Positions 32,257-36,135 of a stretch of 36,135 bases of DNA are shown piece by piece. The notes under the pieces were generated by a model. The model did no database searches. It saw only the letters and a list, made by a program, of their open reading frames with translations, and was not told the origin of the DNA. A program made the position numbers and the translations under genes. The DNA is taken from assembly GCA_964639255.1 (NCBI GenBank), contig CAZXDP010000023.1:1-36135 (forward strand), given 5' to 3'. How positions within the stretch are numbered: the stretch's first letter is position 1; each line of letters opens with the position of its first letter. Source of the DNA: NZQO01 sp964639255 (GTDB lineage Bacteria; Bacteroidota; Bacteroidia; Flavobacteriales; Flavobacteriaceae).

Positions 32257-33540
32257 ATGCCGCTTACCGCAAACGATCCGAAATTTAAATCGTGGTTGGA
32301 AGTTCCCGATAATAGCGACTTCCCTATACAAAATATTCCCTTTGGCGTTTTCTTGACACGCGATGATGTCATAACCATTGGCACGCGCATAGGTGATACC
32401 GCCATAGACCTGGGGGCCTTGCACCAACTTGGGTATTTTCAAGGTATTGAACTTACAGACGATATTTTTCTACAGGACAGCCTCAACGACTTTATCGCCG
32501 ATGGCCGCAAAACCTGGCGACTGGTGCGCAACCGCATCTCGAAAATTTTTAGGGAGGGCAGCGATACAGAGCTTCGCGACAATGCCGAACACCGCGATAA
32601 AGTTCTATTTAGTCTCGACGAAATAGAAATGCAGTTACCCGTTGACGTAGGCGATTATACCGATTTCTATGCCAGCAAGGAACACGCTACCAACGTAGGC
32701 TCTCTTTTTAGGGATCCGGAGAATGCCCTGCTCCCTAATTGGCTACGTATTCCCATTGGATACCATGGTAGAAGTTCTTCCATCATTCCATCTGGCACAC
32801 CGGTGCGACGCCCTGTGGGCCAGATGAAACCTGGAGACGATGGCACACCGGGCTTTGGCCCTACCAAGCTATTGGATTTCGAGTTGGAAATGGCTTTTAT
32901 CACCACGGCGGCGAACGACCTTGGTAAGCGAATTTCGGTCAAGGAAGCCGAGGAGCATATTTTCGGGTTGGTACTTTTTAACGACTGGAGCGCTCGTGAT
33001 ATACAGGCTTGGGAGTACGTACCGCTAGGACCCTTTTTAGGAAAAAGCTTTGCGTCCACCATATCCCCGTGGATTGTAACGTTAGACGCGCTAGAACCCT
33101 TCCGCACCAAAGGACCCGACCAAGATCCACAGCCACTGCCCTATCTTCAGCACGAAGGAAAGAAAAATTTTGATATCGAATTGCAGGCCATTATCCAACC
33201 GGAAAATGGCGATGAAACCGTAGTGGCAACCAGCAATTTTAAATATATGTATTGGTCTATGGCACAACAACTGGCCCACCATACTGTAAACGGCTGTAAT
33301 GTGCGTAGCGGCGATATGATGGGGAGCGGAACGATTTCGGGACCTACGAAGGAAAGTTATGGCTCCATGCTCGAACTTACCTGGCGCGGACAAAATCCTC
33401 TTATCCTGAAAGACGGCTCACAGCGCAAGTTCATAGAAGATGGCGATACTGTTATTTTACGAGGATTTTCCGAAAGAAATGGCATCCGGATTGGCTTTGG
33501 TGATTGCAGCGGGAAAATTCTTCCGGCACTTCCGTATTAA
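32257..33540 (+). CDS. fahA: Fumarylacetoacetase
   Basis: Last step of tyrosine/homogentisate catabolism: fumarylacetoacetate to fumarate and acetoacetate, in the cytoplasm. 427 aa. N-terminal SH3-like domain to about 125, then the FAH catalytic domain. Residues in the expected places: Asp136 and Tyr138 (DFYASKEHA), catalytic His143, Tyr169 (IGYHGR), Glu209 and Glu211 of the metal site (DFELEMAF), NDWSARDIQAWEY, and GSMLELTW near the end. No hmgA or other homogentisate genes are in the window, so the pathway is not clustered here. The following lipoprotein begins 51 nt after the stop. Confidence 0.96.
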   Translation: MPLTANDPKFKSWLEVPDNSDFPIQNIPFGVFLTRDDVITIGTRIGDTAIDLGALHQLGYFQGIELTDDIFLQDSLNDFIADGRKTWRLVRNRISKIFREGSDTELRDNAEHRDKVLFSLDEIEMQLPVDVGDYTDFYASKEHATNVGSLFRDPENALLPNWLRIPIGYHGRSSSIIPSGTPVRRPVGQMKPGDDGTPGFGPTKLLDFELEMAFITTAANDLGKRISVKEAEEHIFGLVLFNDWSARDIQAWEYVPLGPFLGKSFASTISPWIVTLDALEPFRTKGPDQDPQPLPYLQHEGKKNFDIELQAIIQPENGDETVVATSNFKYMYWSMAQQLAHHTVNGCNVRSGDMMGSGTISGPTKESYGSMLELTWRGQNPLILKDGSQRKFIEDGDTVILRGFSERNGIRIGFGDCSGKILPALPY

Positions 33541-33566
33541 TTTTTGGCACCACAATTGTATTTTAG

Positions 33567-33598
33567 CCCTCATAACCAAATTGAATTCGTTATGAGGG
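33567..33598 (+). promoter_or_regulatory. Inverted repeat enclosing the start codon of the downstream lipoprotein gene
   Basis: CCCTCATAAC (33567-33576) and GTTATGAGGG (33589-33598) are perfect 10-bp complements around a 12-nt loop. The ATG (33592-33594) lies inside the right arm. In RNA the hairpin would cover the start codon, so it may control initiation; or the palindrome may be a DNA site. Confidence 0.45.
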
Positions 33599-34779
33599 TA
33601 TTTTTATTCTTACTAAGTCTATCGTTCTTGATAACGGGTTGCAGTAGTGTAAAACGCAATCAGCAATTCATTGCCAGTGGCAATTATGACCAGGCCATCG
33701 ACCTCGCCGTACGAAAACTGCAAAAGGGTAAGGATGGCGAAAAATTTCAAGAGCACATTCTGTTGCTGGAACAGGCCTATAAAAAAGCCGTGACTGAGGA
33801 TATGCGCCGAATCAATTTTCTGAAGAAGAGCAATGAGCCCGATGCCACAAGAAAGTTATATTACCTTTATTCCCATTTGGAAGACCGTCAATTGCTCATA
33901 CGTCCGTTATTGCCTCTTTATAGCCTTTCCCAAGGACGGAATGCCCACTTTAAATTCGAGGATTATAGTGACGAGATTATCGCGGCCAAGGCTGCCTACG
34001 TTGCCGATTTGTATACCGAAGCCCTTCGTCTGAAAGAAAGGAATACCGTAGCGGGATATCGCCAATCGTACAATCTTTTTTGCGATGTGGCAGAGCTGCA
34101 ACCCAATTACCGCGATGTGGACGATCAGTTGGCCAACACGCGTTTTCTAGGTACAAATTTTGTCCTGGTGCAGCTTACCAACCAAAGTGGCCAAATTATA
34201 CCCGTTATGCTAGAACAGGAACTCTTAGACTTCAATACATTTGGCTTGGACGACTTTTGGACAGAGTACCACACGCAGCCTGAGCAGGGGATCAATTACC
34301 AATATGCGATTGATGTATTGTTTCGGAACATTGCTATTTCTCCCGAGCGCCTTTCAGAAAGAGAACTGCTTCGGGAAGCAGAGATTAAGGAGGGGTGGCG
34401 TTACAAGAAAGACCGTCAAGGCAATTACATTCTAGATGAAAATGGCAACAGGATCAAGGAAGATATCTTTAAAACGGTAACAGCCCGAGTAACACACGTT
34501 ATTCAAGAAAAAGCCGTACTGGTACAAGGCGATGTTCGCTATCGCGATTTACTTCGGAACCGTGATGTAAACAGGCATCCGCTCTCGACCGAGTTTGTCT
34601 TCCAAAATGCTTTTGCCACTTTTAATGGCGATGAGCGGGCCTTAACCAAGGAAGATCTTGAATTAATAGAACGCCGATTTGTCCCTTTCCCCAACAACGC
34701 GCAAATGGTGCTAGATGCCGGCGCATTGTTAAAGGCACAATTGCGCGATATCTTGGTCCAGCACCCTCTTGCACTTTAG
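33592..34779 (+). CDS. Lipoprotein of unknown function with N-terminal TPR-like region
   Basis: 395 aa from ATG 33592; the upstream TTG at 33544 gives no signal peptide at the N-terminus and is rejected. Lipobox LITGC, Cys17 lipidated. Residues 20-180 are helical and TPR-like (FIASGNYDQAIDLAVRKLQK; LYTEALRLKERNT, YRQSYNLFCDVAELQPNYRDV). The rest is mixed and ends in a helix (MVLDAGALLKAQLRDILVQ). No enzyme motif. I recognise no named family; envelope localisation is clear. Stop TAG (34777-34779) overlaps the convergent YtxJ stop. Confidence 0.75.
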   Translation: MRVFLFLLSLSFLITGCSSVKRNQQFIASGNYDQAIDLAVRKLQKGKDGEKFQEHILLLEQAYKKAVTEDMRRINFLKKSNEPDATRKLYYLYSHLEDRQLLIRPLLPLYSLSQGRNAHFKFEDYSDEIIAAKAAYVADLYTEALRLKERNTVAGYRQSYNLFCDVAELQPNYRDVDDQLANTRFLGTNFVLVQLTNQSGQIIPVMLEQELLDFNTFGLDDFWTEYHTQPEQGINYQYAIDVLFRNIAISPERLSERELLREAEIKEGWRYKKDRQGNYILDENGNRIKEDIFKTVTARVTHVIQEKAVLVQGDVRYRDLLRNRDVNRHPLSTEFVFQNAFATFNGDERALTKEDLELIERRFVPFPNNAQMVLDAGALLKAQLRDILVQHPLAL

Positions 34780-35174
34780 GAAACAAGTGTTTCAAGATGT
34801 GCCGCCTCAATTCCCTGATGGGAATGGTGGTGTACCACCTCCCCGTTTTTCACTACCAATAGTTGTGGACTCTCGTGGGCAACTCCGAATCGCTCGGCAA
34901 TTTCATTTGAAATGTCACGGTGTTTTAATAGGTCGAGAAAATACAGCTTTAGTTGTTCGTCTGTAAGGGAATATTCTTTTTCAAATTGTTTTAGCACCAT
35001 TCGGCTTATCCCGCAACGTGTGGAATGCTTAAAGATAGCCACCGGGACATTCTTTGACTCTTCGATCAAATCTTCTACTTGTTCGGTGCGTGATAGCACA
35101 TGCCATGGCGTTTCAACGATTTCTTCCTTGGCTATATCCCGTTGCGTCTTTTTTAATTTATCAAATAATCCCAT
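34776..35174 (-). CDS. ytxJ: YtxJ/DUF2847-type bacillithiol-linked redox protein
   Basis: 132 aa from ATG 35174, the family start (GLFDKLKK); the frame continues upstream to 35318 without homology. Thioredoxin-like fold with the monothiol motif HSTRCGIS (Cys54), as in the BrxC/YtxJ family, acting on bacillithiolated proteins in the cytoplasm. Also present: LSRTEQVEDLIEES, YFLDLLKHRDISNEIAERF, HESPQLLVVKNGEVVHHHSH. It suggests that the organism makes bacillithiol, as many Flavobacteriia do. Overlaps the stop of the upstream convergent gene by 4 bases. Confidence 0.9.
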   Translation of the reverse strand: MGLFDKLKKTQRDIAKEEIVETPWHVLSRTEQVEDLIEESKNVPVAIFKHSTRCGISRMVLKQFEKEYSLTDEQLKLYFLDLLKHRDISNEIAERFGVAHESPQLLVVKNGEVVHHHSHQGIEAAHLETLVS

Positions 35175-35236
35175 CGCTTTTGTTTTTCTTAAAATTACAT
35201 AAGTTTGGCAGAAAGCGAAACTGTATTTGCAAAGAT

Positions 35237-36135
35237 TTAATAAACGAAGGGATGAATTTGATACACCAGTATAACGGCAGATAAACATACTAGAGCGAAA
35301 AGACCGAACCAATTCCAACGGTATTCTTTTCCCTTGGTCATAAGATAAAAAAAGAATATCAAAGTAGTTACTAGAATTATGGCACCTACTACTGGCAATA
35401 TTCTAGCATCGGGCACCAATCCCAATGCGAGCAACAGACCGCCCCGACTATAGGTAGCAAGAATAAAATGAACGATTAGCGCCACAAAGCTTAGGCTTAG
35501 CAAGGAGGCTAACAACCAGAACCAGTTTATGCCTTTCCGCTTTCGCAAACCAATGATGGATTTTACGAGCAAAACCAACAATATAATAATAGGCAGCAGT
35601 ATGAGGGCAATCAACCAAGGATTGATGGTCATCATGCCTGTGGCCAAAGATGCCATGTTTGGGTTTGCATAATAATGTGTGGTGAAATTGATAGAATTTG
35701 TTTTCAATGTATCGAGACAGGAAGTCGTAATTTTCGTGTTGGGATTGGCTAAAAATTGCTTATAAAGGTTCATTCCGCAAGGCGATGTTATGGCCCCGTG
35801 TCCTATCTTCGGCAACACAAAATAGTGGCTGTTAATATAGCGTTCTTGCATTTTTGCACTCCACTCGGGCGGAGTTACTGGATCAAACTCTCCTGCCAGC
35901 AACAATGTAGGTATGGATGATTCGAAAGAGAGGGTATCATTGGAATTTCCAGTAAAAAGGGTGTCAATAGTATAATAGTCCCAAAACAAATCGAAAAGCT
36001 GGTTATTAGGAAATTCATTGGTTTCACGGGTTTTCAGACTTAAAGAGCCCGTTCTTCCCAATTTTCGGTCGTAGGTATAATTAACCAAAGAAGTGCCGTT
36101 TATATCCTCTACCTGATTTTTGAATCTTGGATATA
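35237..36135 (-). CDS. Alpha/beta hydrolase with C-terminal four-helix membrane domain (5' truncated by window edge)
   Basis: The frame is open through the right edge; an internal TTG at 36088 is not the start. Visible part, about 298 aa, is the second half of an S33-type hydrolase: IPTLLLAGEFDPVTPP gives the catalytic Asp, KIGHGAITSPCG the catalytic His, and the Cys of the TAP-type C-terminus pairs probably with CLD further on. The Ser nucleophile lies outside the window. After about residue 155 come four membrane helices (INPWLIALILLPIIILLVLL; WLLASLLSLSFVALIVHFIL; ILPVVGAIILVTTLIFFFY; WFGLFALVCLSAVILVYQI). The hydrolase should face the periplasm and be tethered by the tail. Peptidase or esterase activity is inferred from family only. 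Confidence 0.82.
   Translation of the reverse strand, partial: YPRFKNQVEDINGTSLVNYTYDRKLGRTGSLSLKTRETNEFPNNQLFDLFWDYYTIDTLFTGNSNDTLSFESSIPTLLLAGEFDPVTPPEWSAKMQERYINSHYFVLPKIGHGAITSPCGMNLYKQFLANPNTKITTSCLDTLKTNSINFTTHYYANPNMASLATGMMTINPWLIALILLPIIILLVLLVKSIIGLRKRKGINWFWLLASLLSLSFVALIVHFILATYSRGGLLLALGLVPDARILPVVGAIILVTTLIFFFYLMTKGKEYRWNWFGLFALVCLSAVILVYQIHPFVY

Noticed and set aside
1..36135. CRISPR arrays, insertion sequences, phage genes, tRNA or rRNA genes
   Set aside because: None seen by eye on either strand: no regularly spaced repeats, transposase motifs or tRNA cloverleaf. A tRNAscan or CRISPR search would be decisive.

Overview
The window looks like chromosomal DNA of a member of the Bacteroidota, most likely class Flavobacteriia. 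Direct signs are a type IX secretion C-terminal sorting domain, many lipoproteins with short lipoboxes, promoter -7 boxes of the TAnnTTTG type, almost no Shine-Dalgarno sequences, a bacillithiol-linked YtxJ-like protein, a glutaminyl cyclase lipoprotein, a paired DUF2007 gene, and two overlapping or abutting convergent stop codons. No insertion sequence, phage gene, CRISPR array, tRNA or rRNA was recognised, and no intergenic gap exceeds 300 bases. This reads as ordinary, densely packed core genome. I found no convincing novel defence or metabolic system, only a set of local oddities.

Layout. 1-119: tail of a hydrolase. 116-2440 (-): UvrD/PcrA helicase. 2591-6011 (+): a three-gene run (secreted M20 peptidase, membrane-anchored FMN glutamate-synthase-like protein, small membrane-anchored protein). 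6014-8775 (-): a four-gene signalling operon transcribed as lipoprotein, seven-helix membrane protein, histidine kinase, response regulator. 8976-11947 (-): secreted M1 aminopeptidase and patatin phospholipase, coupled by an ATGA overlap. 12036-14141 (+): RecG. 14144-15352 (-): TlpA-type thioredoxin lipoprotein. 15571-17997 (+): PheT. 18048-18644 (-): secreted fasciclin protein. 18823-19785 (+): an unknown membrane protein followed by a DUF2007 protein. 19806-21431 (-): ABC-F ATPase. 21578-22975 (+): thioredoxin-fold lipoprotein without a CXXC. 23034-24605 (-): transaldolase-like aldolase and a short-chain dehydrogenase. About 24702-24801 (-): SRP RNA. 24887-28498 (+): glutaminyl cyclase, a cysteine-domain/CarboxypepD_reg membrane protein and a beta-helix lipoprotein. 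28523-32001 (-): T9SS-exported FG-GAP/ASPIC protein, cold-shock protein and GlyA. 32257-34779 (+): fumarylacetoacetase and an unknown lipoprotein. 34776-36135 (-): YtxJ-like protein and the C-terminal part of an alpha/beta hydrolase fused to four membrane helices.

How genes work together. DNA repair (UvrD, RecG), translation and targeting (PheT, SRP RNA, ABC-F, GlyA) and envelope processing (M1, M20, QC, TlpA-like and lipoprotein genes) are interleaved as single genes or short operons. The best-supported multi-gene unit is the lipoprotein/7-helix protein/kinase/regulator operon, which may be a split envelope sensor. The best sequence-level oddities are an ABC-F protein in which one of the two composite ATP sites is degenerate on both of its halves, a near-perfect Shine-Dalgarno sequence on that same gene, and a 10-bp inverted repeat that buries the start codon of the lipoprotein gene at 33592.
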